DNA of 64,000 nt from Paenibacillus ihbetae. GTDB taxonomy: Bacteria > Bacillota > Bacilli > Paenibacillales > Paenibacillaceae. The position numbers and the translations under genes are program-made. This document shows, in pieces, positions 8,388-17,028 of this stretch (positions within the stretch are counted from its first letter, which is position 1; every line of letters begins with the position of its first letter). Where the stretch lies: the NCBI RefSeq assembly GCF_002741055.1, contig NZ_CP016809.1, positions 186,001-250,000 of the forward strand, read 5' to 3'. The notes beneath the pieces were generated by a model. The model searched no databases. It saw only the letters and a program-made list of their open reading frames with translations, and was not told where the DNA came from.

Positions 8388-8417
8388 CAAAAAACGTCTC
8401 CAAAGAGACGCTTTTTT
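8388..8417. terminator. Terminator, both orientations possible; serves the DinB gene
   Basis: Stem CGTCTC/GAGACG (8395-8400, 8405-8410) is flanked by A-run and T-run on either side. It lies about 45 bases after the DinB-family stop codon and just before the promoter of the riboswitch unit. Confidence 0.85.
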
Positions 8418-8455
8418 GTCAATCCCGCTTGATCATCAAACCGTTAGGGGAATCC

Positions 8456-8995
8456 TTAGAGGGACAGCTCCTTTTTTAACCGATCGAGCTGCAGCAGGTG
8501 GTGCCTGTAATGCATCTCCACCAGCAGAAACCACTCTTTGGCGTTTAAGGCTCCGAATCCGGGATGAGGAATCGTACTGCTGCTGTTTGCTTGGTGCAAA
8601 TCCGCTTCCGTACGCTTCATCCGTTCCACTACTCCGTGAAGACCTTCAACTAACTGCTCTTTGCTCGCCGGCTGCGGCGGCGTGTACTGCGGAGACGCCG
8701 GTATTCGAATCCTGACAGGCGGAAAACTTCCTAGCTCGAACACCGCCTTGCCTCTCTCCGTTTTTTCCCCAGGGGATTCGACGGGCGTTTCGTTTCCGGC
8801 CAAACATTGGTCGACATTGCGCAGATGCATATATTGAGCCGATTGAATCAAATGCATGTACATTTGCCCAATGGACCAGTCTTCTTCGTTCGGTTTGATA
8901 TGCAATTGCTCCAGCTTCAGGTGCTCCAGCTCATTCAAATAGACCGCTACTGTTGATTCAAACGCCTGCAAAGCTTCTGCTGTATTTCTCATCAT
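8456..8995 (-). CDS. DinB-family (four-helix bundle) protein
   Basis: 179 residues from ATG 8995, which has AGGAG 6 bases upstream; a longer frame to 9049 overlaps no better ribosome site. The protein matches the DinB/YfiT-like fold: helix 1 with an N-terminal EALQAFESTVAVYLNEL segment, WSIGQMYMHLIQSAQYMH carrying the first metal-type His, and a C-terminal EMHYRHHLLQLDRL helix with further His residues. Such proteins are metal-dependent thiol or S-transferase-like enzymes of mostly unknown substrate. It lies 61 bp downstream of a WYL regulator gene on the same strand, probably one operon. Specific function unknown. Confidence 0.85.
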   Translation of the reverse strand: MMRNTAEALQAFESTVAVYLNELEHLKLEQLHIKPNEEDWSIGQMYMHLIQSAQYMHLRNVDQCLAGNETPVESPGEKTERGKAVFELGSFPPVRIRIPASPQYTPPQPASKEQLVEGLHGVVERMKRTEADLHQANSSSTIPHPGFGALNAKEWFLLVEMHYRHHLLQLDRLKKELSL

Positions 8996-9056
8996 GATAT
9001 CTCCTCTTCCATCTGGTATATACCCAATATAAAAAAACGCTACTGACAACAGCGTG

Positions 9057-9989
9057 TCAGTAGCGTTTTAGCATTTTTTCGGCTTCTTCACGAATCCGGT
9101 TACGGAAGGACTCAGGCTCCAGCACCTCGACGTCCCCTCCCCAGCTGAGAACATGGGGCAGAAGCTCCTCCGGCTGCCTGACCCGAAACTGGACCAGAAG
9201 ACTGCGCTCCCTTTGCTCAGCTGCTTCGATATAGAAGCCTGCGGTCTCGGCGATTTTATCGGTCATTTCCGGGTTTGCCCGGATCATCACATGTAGCTTA
9301 CGATCGTCCGGCGGGCGATATTGACTCAGCTTAAATCCATGGGGAAGGCTGTACCTTTCCTCAAGCACCGTAACATCCCTCATGCGCGATAATCGGAAAT
9401 GGCGAACCTCTTGTCGCAGATCGCAGCGTGCGATCATGATCCAATTCCCTTGAACGAGCACAAGGCCATATGGAGCGACTATCCGCTCATTCATCCGTTT
9501 CCCATCCGAATCCGGTATTTTTTTCAGGTAGAGCATCCTTATTTTCCGCCGCTCCAAAATGGCACCGCGAACCTGTCCGAGCTCGTTCTCCCCCTGCCCG
9601 CCGGGATGAAGAATTTGCATCGTTTCCCGGACAATCGCTGAGGCCTCACGAATGGGTTCCGGAAGAATCGCTTCAATCTTGCTTCGAGCTGCCCTCGCAG
9701 CTGATTTGTAGTCGCCATCCAGCCGTTGCTCAATCATATCCGTACCCATGAGCAATGCCACGGCCTCTTCTGCTGAAAAACCTATCGGCGGCAAAAAGTA
9801 ACCTTCCATTAGGGAATACCCGTGTCCTGGAGACCCAAGGATCGGAACCCCTGCTTCGCTGAGCGCTTGCATGTCTCGATATATTGTCCGCACGCTTGTC
9901 TCGAAATGGGCAGCCAAATCTTCCGCCCGCAGCACCTTGCTCCGCTGCAGCTCAAGCATGATTGCGAACTGGCGCTCGGTTTTGTTCAT
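9057..9989 (-). CDS. YafY-like WYL-domain transcriptional regulator
   Basis: 310 residues. Residues 1-60 form an HTH_11/DeoR-like winged helix (LAAHFETSVRTIYRDMQAL). The middle and C-terminus carry the WYL sensing domain (RRKIRMLYLKK, PYGLVLVQGNWIMIARCDLRQEVRHFRLSRM) and a WCX extension. WYL regulators bind small ligands or nucleic acids and often control the gene beside them, here the DinB-family gene. The start ATG at 9989 is preceded by GGGGAG. It is a single-gene regulator by context, and I see no link to phage defence genes, where WYL proteins also occur. Confidence 0.88.
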   Translation of the reverse strand: MNKTERQFAIMLELQRSKVLRAEDLAAHFETSVRTIYRDMQALSEAGVPILGSPGHGYSLMEGYFLPPIGFSAEEAVALLMGTDMIEQRLDGDYKSAARAARSKIEAILPEPIREASAIVRETMQILHPGGQGENELGQVRGAILERRKIRMLYLKKIPDSDGKRMNERIVAPYGLVLVQGNWIMIARCDLRQEVRHFRLSRMRDVTVLEERYSLPHGFKLSQYRPPDDRKLHVMIRANPEMTDKIAETAGFYIEAAEQRERSLLVQFRVRQPEELLPHVLSWGGDVEVLEPESFRNRIREEAEKMLKRY

Positions 9990-10012
9990 CGTTTTCTCCC
10001 CTCTGCTAATAC

Positions 10013-10057
10013 ATAAAAACCCGGAAAACGGACAACCAACATTGTCTGTCTTCCGGG
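10013..10057 (-). terminator. Terminator of the DUF896 gene
   Basis: Minus-strand stem CCCGGAA/TTCCGGG, with inner GACAA/TTGTC pairing, followed by TTTTTAT. Confidence 0.85.
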
Positions 10058-10117
10058 ATCATAAATGGGACCTGGTCAACTATCCATATTACGGACCATT
10101 GCTTTATGTGATGAAGC

Positions 10118-10360
10118 TTAATTCAGCTTTGACCGATTCTGCTGCTGGGTAATTCTCAATTTCTCAGGGGTAACATCGTCACCATTCGGGTCTACAACCT
10201 TCAGGGTAGACATCGTGGAGAGTACCTGGCCCCGGATGTCTTTCAAGTATTCCTGGCGAAGCTTTTGCTGTTCGGTATATTCTTCTTGGGTCAAGCCTTC
10301 GGATTTCTGCTTGCGGCTCAGTTCATTGATTCTATGCAATGAAGGAATGGTCATCGTCAT
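10118..10360 (-). CDS. DUF896 (YnzC/UPF0291) family protein
   Basis: 80 residues, the usual size. Family hallmarks are INELSRKQKSEGLTQEEYTEQQKLRQEYLK (shown in parts: INELSRKQKSEGLT and EQQKLRQEYLKDIRG) and the closing VVDPNGDDVTPEKLR. It is a small helical-hairpin cytosolic protein; the B. subtilis relative YnzC sits in the SOS-regulated yneA operon, but here no yneA is adjacent and I see no LexA box. Start ATG 10360 follows GGAAGGAT. It appears monocistronic, with its own terminator. Molecular role unknown. Confidence 0.92.
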   Translation of the reverse strand: MTMTIPSLHRINELSRKQKSEGLTQEEYTEQQKLRQEYLKDIRGQVLSTMSTLKVVDPNGDDVTPEKLRITQQQNRSKLN

Positions 10361-10490
10361 CGTTCATCCTTCCATATAATTAAGATGTAATTGTTAGTTT
10401 ACTGTAAAAGGATTGAACTTGCAATAGAACCAGCCCCGGCCCTGCTGATCTGCTAATGTGGATGCTTCAAAGTGGATTGCACCTGTATCG

Positions 10491-11375
10491 CTACCGCTCC
10501 AGCACCATCCGGTTGGTCAGTGTGCCTAGCTTTTCAATCTCGACGGTAACCATGTCACCGTCCTTCAGGTAGGCTCGTTGATCGGCAGAACGCCCAAGCA
10601 TAACCCCTTCAGGTGTTCCTGTCAAAATAAGATCCCCCGGCTCCAATGTCATAAACCTCGAAACATAACTCACGATTTCATCACACGGAAAAATCATATC
10701 CGCTGTATTGGACTGCTGTCGCACCTCGCCGTTTACTTCGCAGCGGATGGCGAGTCGATTCGGGTCGCCCACCTCATCGGAGGTTACCACATACGGGCCG
10801 AGCGGCAGAAATTTGTCGCACGACTTCCCGAGCAGCCATTGAGAGGTTCGCATCTGCAAATCCCTTGCCGAAAGATCATTGGCATTGCAGTAGCCAAAAA
10901 CATAATCAAGCGCGCTGCTCTTATCGACGTGTTTGGCCGTCGATCCAATGACAATCGCTAGCTCAGCTTCATAATCGACTTGATCGCTTTCGCGGGGGAG
11001 TGGGACTGCCTCCCCGTGTCCGGCCAGCGAATTGGTGAATTTATTGAACAAAATCGGATATTCGGGTATTTCGGAGTTGGTCTCCCTTGCGTGCCGAAGG
11101 TAATTCAGTCCCACACAGATGATTTTCCCCGGATGGTTCACGCACGGAGCTAACGTAAGCTCAGCTTCATCAAGAAGCTCCGTTTCCGCATCGCGTGATC
11201 TCTCCACCAAGTCTTGAAGCGCTGCCCTTGCAGCCGCTCCGCCTTTGAGGAGCTGCTCGATCGTGCTGGGCATATCGGGTTGATGCAGCGATGCCCCGGC
11301 GACATCCAGTACCCCTCCGTCCAATTTGACTCCAAGTCTATAGTCTCCTTTTCGCACAAACGTCAGCAATTTCAT
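10491..11375 (-). CDS. Fumarylacetoacetate hydrolase (FAH) family protein
   Basis: 294 residues. The C-terminal 200 residues are the FAH fold, with the metal ligands in DYEAELAIVIG, the NANDLSARDLQ segment, the substrate loop LGKSCDKFLPLGPYVV and the closing LTGTPEGV. The N-terminal 70 residues are the small cap seen in 2-oxo-acid hydrolases such as acylpyruvases and sugar-acid 2,4-diketo hydrolases. These Mg-dependent cytosolic enzymes cleave C-C bonds of diketo acids or act as decarboxylases or dehydratases. As the last gene of the aminotransferase-M81-FAH unit, it may perform the final cleavage of the island's pathway. The exact substrate cannot be told. Start ATG 11375 follows AAAGGAA. 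Confidence 0.88.
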   Translation of the reverse strand: MKLLTFVRKGDYRLGVKLDGGVLDVAGASLHQPDMPSTIEQLLKGGAAARAALQDLVERSRDAETELLDEAELTLAPCVNHPGKIICVGLNYLRHARETNSEIPEYPILFNKFTNSLAGHGEAVPLPRESDQVDYEAELAIVIGSTAKHVDKSSALDYVFGYCNANDLSARDLQMRTSQWLLGKSCDKFLPLGPYVVTSDEVGDPNRLAIRCEVNGEVRQQSNTADMIFPCDEIVSYVSRFMTLEPGDLILTGTPEGVMLGRSADQRAYLKDGDMVTVEIEKLGTLTNRMVLER

Positions 11376-11466
11376 CGGTCCATGTTCCTTTCTTTTAAAG
11401 GATGACTTAACCCATAGTATAACATTCTATCGCGCGCATATAATTCGAACTCATCGTTCAATCCTA

Positions 11467-13011
11467 TCATTTTTTAGTTCGAATATTTTGCGGTTCAGAA
11501 ACAAATTGCAGGCAGCGCACAACCGGTGCTAACTCCTCATCCAGCGGGTAAACCGGTCGAAGGACATGCCGATAATCAAAATGCTTCAGATTCACGCTGC
11601 AGCAGCCGGGAGAATCCACATGAATGACGCTCGTCGCCGCTTCTCCGAACGAAGCTTCCCATGCAACGGCTGACTTTACGGCAATGATCCGATAATCTCC
11701 CGGCCAAACGCCCACCGATCGCACATGGCCGATATCCCATGGCGGAATTCGGTGTTCTGTCAGAATCAGCGTCAGGCTTCCGCACTGAATCAACGCCGTC
11801 CGGCCCATCGATGCAAAATGCCCCTTCATATAAGGACCTGCATGCTGAAAGTCGCCGTCAAACAACAGCCGAACCTTTCCCGTAACCCTAACGGGATCCC
11901 CATGCAGCCGGTCATGCCTGCCGCCGACGAAGGATTCGAAGATCCCTCCGATGCCGGCTCGGAAAGCTGCTTCCACTGCAGCCTTATCCGCGATCACCAT
12001 AAGCCCCGGCTCTCTGAGCTCGATCAGGCAGCGGAGAAGATGGGTTGCGTCGCCCGGCGCTCCTCCCCCTACGTTGTCGGAGCCTTCAGCCAATACGATT
12101 GATCCGGGCGGCTGGATCAAGGCTTCCGCGATTGCTTCCGAAGGCGGCTTGGCCTTGATCCAAAAGCGCTCCTTCCACTCGACGGCCCGTTGTCCCAACT
12201 CGACTGCATAACGTTTTGCAAGCTCCACGTCTCCGTCGGTCGTTACAACACAGCACATCCCCGTACAGGGCGTGTCTGCATAAGGGAATCCTCCGACAAC
12301 GGACACGTTAAGTACCCGGGAATCCTGTTCAATCGCATGCGCGCAGTCCAGCAGGTCTCTCATCGGTCCCTGATCCGTCGTCATAGCCTGGGGAACGACC
12401 AGCATGCCGGTAAAAGCGCAGGCTCGTGCAGGACGAATCGTCCCCATGATGAATTGCTTCAGCAAGCTGAACGCTTCGATCGCACGCTCGTACATGTCCA
12501 CATGCGGATAGGTGTCGTAACCGATCACAATGTCCGCGGCTTCGAGCATACCCGGGCTGATATTTCCGTGCATGTCGATGGTCACGGCGATCGGAAAGCT
12601 ACGGCCAAGGCGGAGCCGAAGAAGTCGCAGCAGCTCACCCTCGGGGTCTGTCTGCTCTTCCGCAACCATAGCGCCGTGCAGGATCAGAATTAATCCGTCG
12701 GCATGCCGACTTACGGAATCGGAAACCTCCTTTAACAGGGTGGTTATAGCGTCTTCGGTTACAAGCCCACCGGGTGTTGCCGAAGTATAGATGCCGGGAA
12801 CCAGTTCGATGCCGTCCTGCTCAGCCGCATCAATGAGGCCGCCCATGGTGGTAAGGGTGCCCTTGTATCTGGCTTGGAAATCCTCGATCCCTTCCGTCCA
12901 CTCGCCCCGAAACGCGTCAAGTCCGGTCTTGAACGGGGCAAAGGTGTTGGTCTCATGGTACATGCCTGCTACGGCAAGGCGCATTCGCTGTGCATTTGGA
13001 CTGCCATTCAT
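11467..13011 (-). CDS. M81-family (MlrC/microcystinase-like) metallopeptidase
   Basis: 514 residues, the full family length. Metal ligands are visible in the N-terminal half: MYHETNTF, TIDMHGN and DTYPHVDMYERA, matching the Asp/His set of MlrC. The C-terminal domain contains GGGAPGDATHLL and the QPGCCSVNL-like HVDSPGCCSVNL region. MlrC degrades linear microcystin fragments, but members are widespread in bacteria that never meet microcystin and probably hydrolyse other amide-bonded or amino-acid-like substrates. The start overlaps the aminotransferase stop by 4 bp (ATGA), so both are translated together. It fits a pathway acting on a nitrogen-containing compound. Confidence 0.9.
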   Translation of the reverse strand: MNGSPNAQRMRLAVAGMYHETNTFAPFKTGLDAFRGEWTEGIEDFQARYKGTLTTMGGLIDAAEQDGIELVPGIYTSATPGGLVTEDAITTLLKEVSDSVSRHADGLILILHGAMVAEEQTDPEGELLRLLRLRLGRSFPIAVTIDMHGNISPGMLEAADIVIGYDTYPHVDMYERAIEAFSLLKQFIMGTIRPARACAFTGMLVVPQAMTTDQGPMRDLLDCAHAIEQDSRVLNVSVVGGFPYADTPCTGMCCVVTTDGDVELAKRYAVELGQRAVEWKERFWIKAKPPSEAIAEALIQPPGSIVLAEGSDNVGGGAPGDATHLLRCLIELREPGLMVIADKAAVEAAFRAGIGGIFESFVGGRHDRLHGDPVRVTGKVRLLFDGDFQHAGPYMKGHFASMGRTALIQCGSLTLILTEHRIPPWDIGHVRSVGVWPGDYRIIAVKSAVAWEASFGEAATSVIHVDSPGCCSVNLKHFDYRHVLRPVYPLDEELAPVVRCLQFVSEPQNIRTKK

Positions 13012-14372
13012 GACTTGTCTTCCCCCCAGCGTGCAAACACGCGGTTAGCCGCCGCAAGCGTTTCCCGGATCTCGGCTTCACCATGAGCGGCCGAAACATA
13101 CCATAGTCCATTCGGGCGCAAAAGCACGCCTTCCTCCAGCATTTCTTGGGCAAAAGTAATGTATAGATCGGCATCCCGTTTCTGAAATGCTTCGAAGCTG
13201 TCCACCTGCCTTTCGGTTGTGAACATCAGGTGGAAGACAGGCCCGGCTTGATTGACGATACCTTGAATGTCGTGATCCTTCATGGCTTGACGCAGTCCTT
13301 CCGACAGATCCGCTGCGGACTTCTCCATCCTTGCAAATACGGCGCCGCCGTCACGGGACAGCTCGTTGATCGTGGCGACCGCAGCAGTGGTGGCCACGCA
13401 GTTACCGTTCAGCGTTCCGAGATGGCTGACCGTACCGTCCGCGATGAGCTCCATAATATCCGCGCGTCCGGCTACGCCGCTAATGGCGATGCCCCCTCCC
13501 ATCGCTTTCCCGATCGTAACGAGATCGGGCATGATGCGGAATACGCCGTGCGCCCCGCCAAGTCCAAAACGAAAGCCTGTGATGACTTCATCCAGGATCA
13601 TAACAATTCCGTTCGCAGCTGTGAGCTCGCGCATAAGCTCCAGATAACCCGGCTTCGGCATAATGCAGCCGGAATTGCACATCACCGGCTCGCTAATGAT
13701 CGCCGCAACGGTGCTGCCATATAAAGCAACGGCATCCTTTAGCGCCTCCGCATCGTTCCAAGGCAGCAGAATGATATCCTGAAGCGCCGCCTCACTCTGT
13801 CCGCCTGTCCCGGGAATGACACGGGCTTCTGTTGGATGAGTATCGTTATCATACCTGATAACTTGGGACAGCACATTCCGTTTCCGTGAGGCCTTCATAT
13901 CCGTGCTGGGAAACGAAGTGAAGATGGTGTCGGACCAGCCGTGATAATGCCCATGGAAGCGGATGATCCGCCTGCGGTTCGTATAGGCACGTGCCAATCG
14001 CAGCGCGAGCATGACAGCCTCCGTTCCGGAACCGCTGAAGGCCACTTGATCGGCGCATGGAAGCACCTCGGTCAGAAGCTCGGCGAGCTCGATCTCGCCT
14101 TGGTGCTGGAGACCGTACGCCAGACCGTTTCTCATACTGGACAATAGCCGTTCAACCGTAGGTTCATGGCCATGACCAAGAATAAGCGGACCGTACGCAA
14201 GCAAGTAGTCGATGTAGGTATGTCCGTCTGCATCCTGAATCCGGGCACCGCGGCCCGCGACCGCATACAAGGGGATCGGCTTCATAGCGGCCCGTAGCGT
14301 GCTCGATACGCCCCCTGCCAAAACACGCCTGCTACGGTTTAATAGCTCCTCCGACTGTCGGTATCTGTTCAA
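13008..14372 (-). CDS. Class-III PLP aminotransferase, glutamate-1-semialdehyde aminomutase-like
   Basis: 454 residues. Visible class-III features: GSGTEAVMLALRLARAYT (cofactor phosphate site), FHGHYHGW, the Asp motif MILDEVITGFRFG and the Schiff-base lysine in LVTIGKAMGGG. It resembles HemL, but it is longer and the catabolic context argues against a haem role; it more likely moves an amino group on a sugar-acid or semialdehyde. Start: the open frame to 14390 begins inside the ribosome site; TTG at 14372 lies 8 bases after AGGAGGG and is preferred. It overlaps the M81 gene by 4 bp. A terminator separates it from the upstream oxygenase gene. Confidence 0.88.
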   Translation of the reverse strand: MNRYRQSEELLNRSRRVLAGGVSSTLRAAMKPIPLYAVAGRGARIQDADGHTYIDYLLAYGPLILGHGHEPTVERLLSSMRNGLAYGLQHQGEIELAELLTEVLPCADQVAFSGSGTEAVMLALRLARAYTNRRRIIRFHGHYHGWSDTIFTSFPSTDMKASRKRNVLSQVIRYDNDTHPTEARVIPGTGGQSEAALQDIILLPWNDAEALKDAVALYGSTVAAIISEPVMCNSGCIMPKPGYLELMRELTAANGIVMILDEVITGFRFGLGGAHGVFRIMPDLVTIGKAMGGGIAISGVAGRADIMELIADGTVSHLGTLNGNCVATTAAVATINELSRDGGAVFARMEKSAADLSEGLRQAMKDHDIQGIVNQAGPVFHLMFTTERQVDSFEAFQKRDADLYITFAQEMLEEGVLLRPNGLWYVSAAHGEAEIRETLAAANRVFARWGEDKS

Positions 14373-14469
14373 GTGGTGTTCCCTCCTCAATGATTATCTG
14401 ACGTACCTCAGCCGTTTTACGGGAGTCGTACTGAAACAAGACCTCTCCGCAGAAATCGCCTTGGTATGA

Positions 14470-14526
14470 AAAAAAAGACTGTCCCGCACCGTTTTAACGT
14501 TACAGTGCTATCGGGCAGGACAGTCT
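14470..14526 (-). terminator. Terminator after the PhyH-like gene
   Basis: Minus-strand stem AGACTGTCC/GGACAGTCT, extended by GTGC/GCAC-type inner pairing, followed by an uninterrupted T tract (TTTTTTTT). It splits the importer-oxygenase unit from the aminotransferase-M81-FAH unit. Confidence 0.88.
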
Positions 14527-14544
14527 GAGTTTGGATGATCAGGC

Positions 14545-15375
14545 TTACTGGTTGCTTGTTCCCGCTCCTGCCCCTAACCAATACCGCTTGAGCGGAACAA
14601 GCGCTTCATCGGGGACATAATATTTAAAGCAATTGTCGCTGATATCTCCAAGCAGCTGGCGGCGAATCGGATCGGCATGCTGGAGAAGCTGCGGCGATGC
14701 CTTATGATAGTCGATCGGGCGCATCCATATTGGACTGTACCCGATAAACAGCTGACGGCGTTCAAATGTGGAGCGGTTTGGCGATCCGGCATGCCACAGA
14801 TTTTGTGCGAAAATAAATGCATCTCCCGGTTTTCCGCACACCTGCAATTCATTCTCCACTGGAATGTTCACATCGGTTTGGCCCGGCTGAAAATGGGGAA
14901 TCAGGTGACTGCCCGGAATAATCTTGGTGTTGCCTCGATCAGGCTCCGACATATCGCTGAGAATGTAACAAATTTTAATATAATAGGCGGATGTTAACCC
15001 CCCGATTTGAGGAAACTCGGGATGCGGGCCGTCTTGGTGCCAATGGATAAAGCTGTTGGTGGCCGTCTTGACATCGTTTGGATTAGGTTTGCGGACGGTT
15101 AGGTGGGAAATATGAAGCTGGATGTTATACCCGAGAAGATTCACCATAAGCGGCAGCAGCTCCGGATGATCAATCAGGGATAAGATTGCAGGGTCCCGCT
15201 CAACGCTGTTGTAGATATTGTACGCCAGGGATTCGGGTTCTTCGGCAAGGATCCGGTCAACTGCAGCATTTAACGCTTCCACCTGTCCTTGGGACAGCGC
15301 ATTCGGAATGATCAGGTACCCGTCCTTCTCAAACTGCTTCACCATCGCGGAAATATCCATTTTCAATTGATTCAT
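14545..15375 (-). CDS. Phytanoyl-CoA dioxygenase (PhyH)-family Fe(II)/2-oxoglutarate oxygenase
   Basis: 276 residues with the double-stranded beta-helix signature: the first iron ligands in IHWHQDGPHPEFPQ (HxD), the distal His in QNLWHAGSPNRS and the 2-oxoglutarate-binding Arg in ERRQLFIGY. These cytosolic enzymes hydroxylate small molecules. It sits 90 bp downstream of the solute-binding protein gene, with a LacI-like dyad between them. Its placement directly after an importer suggests it oxidises the imported compound. ATG 15375 follows AAAGGAGGAG. Substrate unknown; PhyH members are too diverse to name one. Confidence 0.88.
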   Translation of the reverse strand: MNQLKMDISAMVKQFEKDGYLIIPNALSQGQVEALNAAVDRILAEEPESLAYNIYNSVERDPAILSLIDHPELLPLMVNLLGYNIQLHISHLTVRKPNPNDVKTATNSFIHWHQDGPHPEFPQIGGLTSAYYIKICYILSDMSEPDRGNTKIIPGSHLIPHFQPGQTDVNIPVENELQVCGKPGDAFIFAQNLWHAGSPNRSTFERRQLFIGYSPIWMRPIDYHKASPQLLQHADPIRRQLLGDISDNCFKYYVPDEALVPLKRYWLGAGAGTSNQ

Positions 15376-15391
15376 AATCCTTCTCCTCCTT

Positions 15392-15405
15392 TTTACTCGT
15401 GTAGA
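15392..15405. promoter_or_regulatory. LacI-like operator upstream of the PhyH gene
   Basis: TTTACTCGTGTAGA differs by one base from TTTACACGTGTAGA at 31152-31165. It lies just ahead of the PhyH ribosome site. A hairpin (GGGGAA/TTCCCC, 15423-15442) between it and the upstream gene's stop may be a weak terminator. Confidence 0.6.
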
Positions 15406-15465
15406 TTTATTGGCGAATCAAAGGGGAAACATCGGCTTCCCCTCCTCATTCATAATAATGCTGTT

Positions 15466-16986
15466 TTAGTTGCCATAACCCAGCGCGTTCAGCTGTTGAA
15501 TTGCGGATTCAACATATCGATCATAATTCATCGTGGTGCCGATCGTTATCAGAAAGTCGTCATACTCGGTCAACGGACGTTTTCCATAAACGAATTTTGT
15601 GAATTCCTCTTCCAGGTACCGGTTGGCATCGGCCACATTAAAGCCTTCAGGATAATTAACAAATCCATTGAGTGTCTCCAGGCGGGGCTGTGAGCTCGCA
15701 AAATCAATGTATTCCGTCTGCTCGGCAAATTTAACCTTTAAATATTCTTTCTCCGGTCTACCTGTAAATTGGTACAGCCATGTATAACCGGCTTCCTTGG
15801 CCATCAGCTCGGTCGCAACGACCTTGCCGTTCTCCACGTTGTAGTGCTTGCCTTCAATCCCGAATTGAACGAGACGCGAACCCTCGTCACCGGAAACGTA
15901 ATTAAGCAATTCAAAAACCTTCTGCAGCTTCTCCTTGTCGTTCTCCAGCGATTTGGGGATCGCAAACATGGAATTGGCGTTGCCGACGGCCCATGCATTC
16001 TCATACTGACCGCCCGGTCCTTTCGGGGATGCCAGTTGAATCCACTCGGCCTTCGGATTGACGGTTTTGATTTGCTCCACGTATTCGTTCTTGACGATAT
16101 TCGCCCAGTCTATGAAAATGATGCCAGCCTGCCCCTTGATGGCCTTTTCCTGGTGCTGCATCCCTGTGTTGGCCATGATCTCCGGATCGACTGCGCCTTC
16201 ATCAACCAGTGATTTGAAATAGGCAAGAGCCTCGCGCATCGCCGGATCATACAGCGAATTCACCACCTTCCCGTCCTTCACGAAAAATTCGCCGGGGTTA
16301 ACCGTCCCGAATGCGCCGTACAGCGGAGCGAAGGTGCTCAGCGAGCCGCCGGTGAGTCCGACGGTATCCTTAGCGCCGTTTCCGTCCGGGTCTTGTTCCG
16401 CAAACGCTTTGGCCACAGCCTTAAATTCCTCCAGCGTCTGCGGCACTTCCAGCTTCAACGCATCCAGCCAATCTTTGCGGATCCACATCGTCATGCTGGG
16501 TATTCCCGGAGCTTTAGGGATGGCATATACTTTGCCGTCGACCATTGCTTTTTTTACGGCTTCCTCCCCCCCGATGAAATCCTTGACCTGCTTCAGCTCG
16601 TTGTCCAAATATGGCGTCAGATCAAGCAGGAGCTGCTGGCTCTGATACTGCTGCATTTGAGCTTTGTTCACGCCGAATAAATCCGGCAGATTCCCAGAGG
16701 CCATACGCACATTCAGCTGGTTCTGATAATCATCCGGGCTGCCGTAAGCGCTGAGCACAATATCGGCGTTCAGCGCCTTATCCAGCTCCTGCTTAACAAA
16801 ATCCTTGTCAGGCGACGGCAGTCCGCTTGCGCTTTCCATGATCTCCAGCTGGATTCGTTTCCCGGCGGCCTCTCCCCCGCTCGCCGATGTCCCCCCTTCT
16901 GTATCGGATTTGGCACAACCTGCCGCAACAGCACCTGCCAGCAGCAGGACTGCAGCCATTAATGAAGCTCTACGCAGCTTATTCAT
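15466..16986 (-). CDS. Sugar ABC importer, solute-binding lipoprotein (LplA/YtcQ type)
   Basis: 506 residues from ATG 16986 (GGGGGAG upstream), rather than the in-frame ATG at 17001. A lipoprotein signal ends in AVAAGC with the lipidated Cys at 24, followed by a Ser/Gly/Glu-rich linker. The mature part is the long CUT1-like binding fold typical of Paenibacillus LplA proteins (YAIPKAPGIPSMTMWIRKDWLD, DPDGNGAKDTVGL). It catches substrate at the outer membrane face and hands it to the two permeases encoded just upstream. As usual for this family, no ATPase gene is present; a shared MsmX-like ATPase elsewhere is expected. Ligand unknown. Confidence 0.92.
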   Translation of the reverse strand: MNKLRRASLMAAVLLLAGAVAAGCAKSDTEGGTSASGGEAAGKRIQLEIMESASGLPSPDKDFVKQELDKALNADIVLSAYGSPDDYQNQLNVRMASGNLPDLFGVNKAQMQQYQSQQLLLDLTPYLDNELKQVKDFIGGEEAVKKAMVDGKVYAIPKAPGIPSMTMWIRKDWLDALKLEVPQTLEEFKAVAKAFAEQDPDGNGAKDTVGLTGGSLSTFAPLYGAFGTVNPGEFFVKDGKVVNSLYDPAMREALAYFKSLVDEGAVDPEIMANTGMQHQEKAIKGQAGIIFIDWANIVKNEYVEQIKTVNPKAEWIQLASPKGPGGQYENAWAVGNANSMFAIPKSLENDKEKLQKVFELLNYVSGDEGSRLVQFGIEGKHYNVENGKVVATELMAKEAGYTWLYQFTGRPEKEYLKVKFAEQTEYIDFASSQPRLETLNGFVNYPEGFNVADANRYLEEEFTKFVYGKRPLTEYDDFLITIGTTMNYDRYVESAIQQLNALGYGN

Positions 16987-17028
16987 TTGACTCCCCCTCA
17001 TATATGAAAATATATTGGTTCTTTGGCT

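Noticed and set aside
8147..8422. Minus-strand 91-residue open frame upstream of the transglutaminase gene
   Set aside because: It is read across the first c-di-GMP aptamer and its promoter; the composition is that of structured RNA, not protein.
13008..14372. Haem biosynthesis hemL
   Set aside because: No hem genes nearby; co-translation with an M81 peptidase and a FAH enzyme fits catabolism instead.
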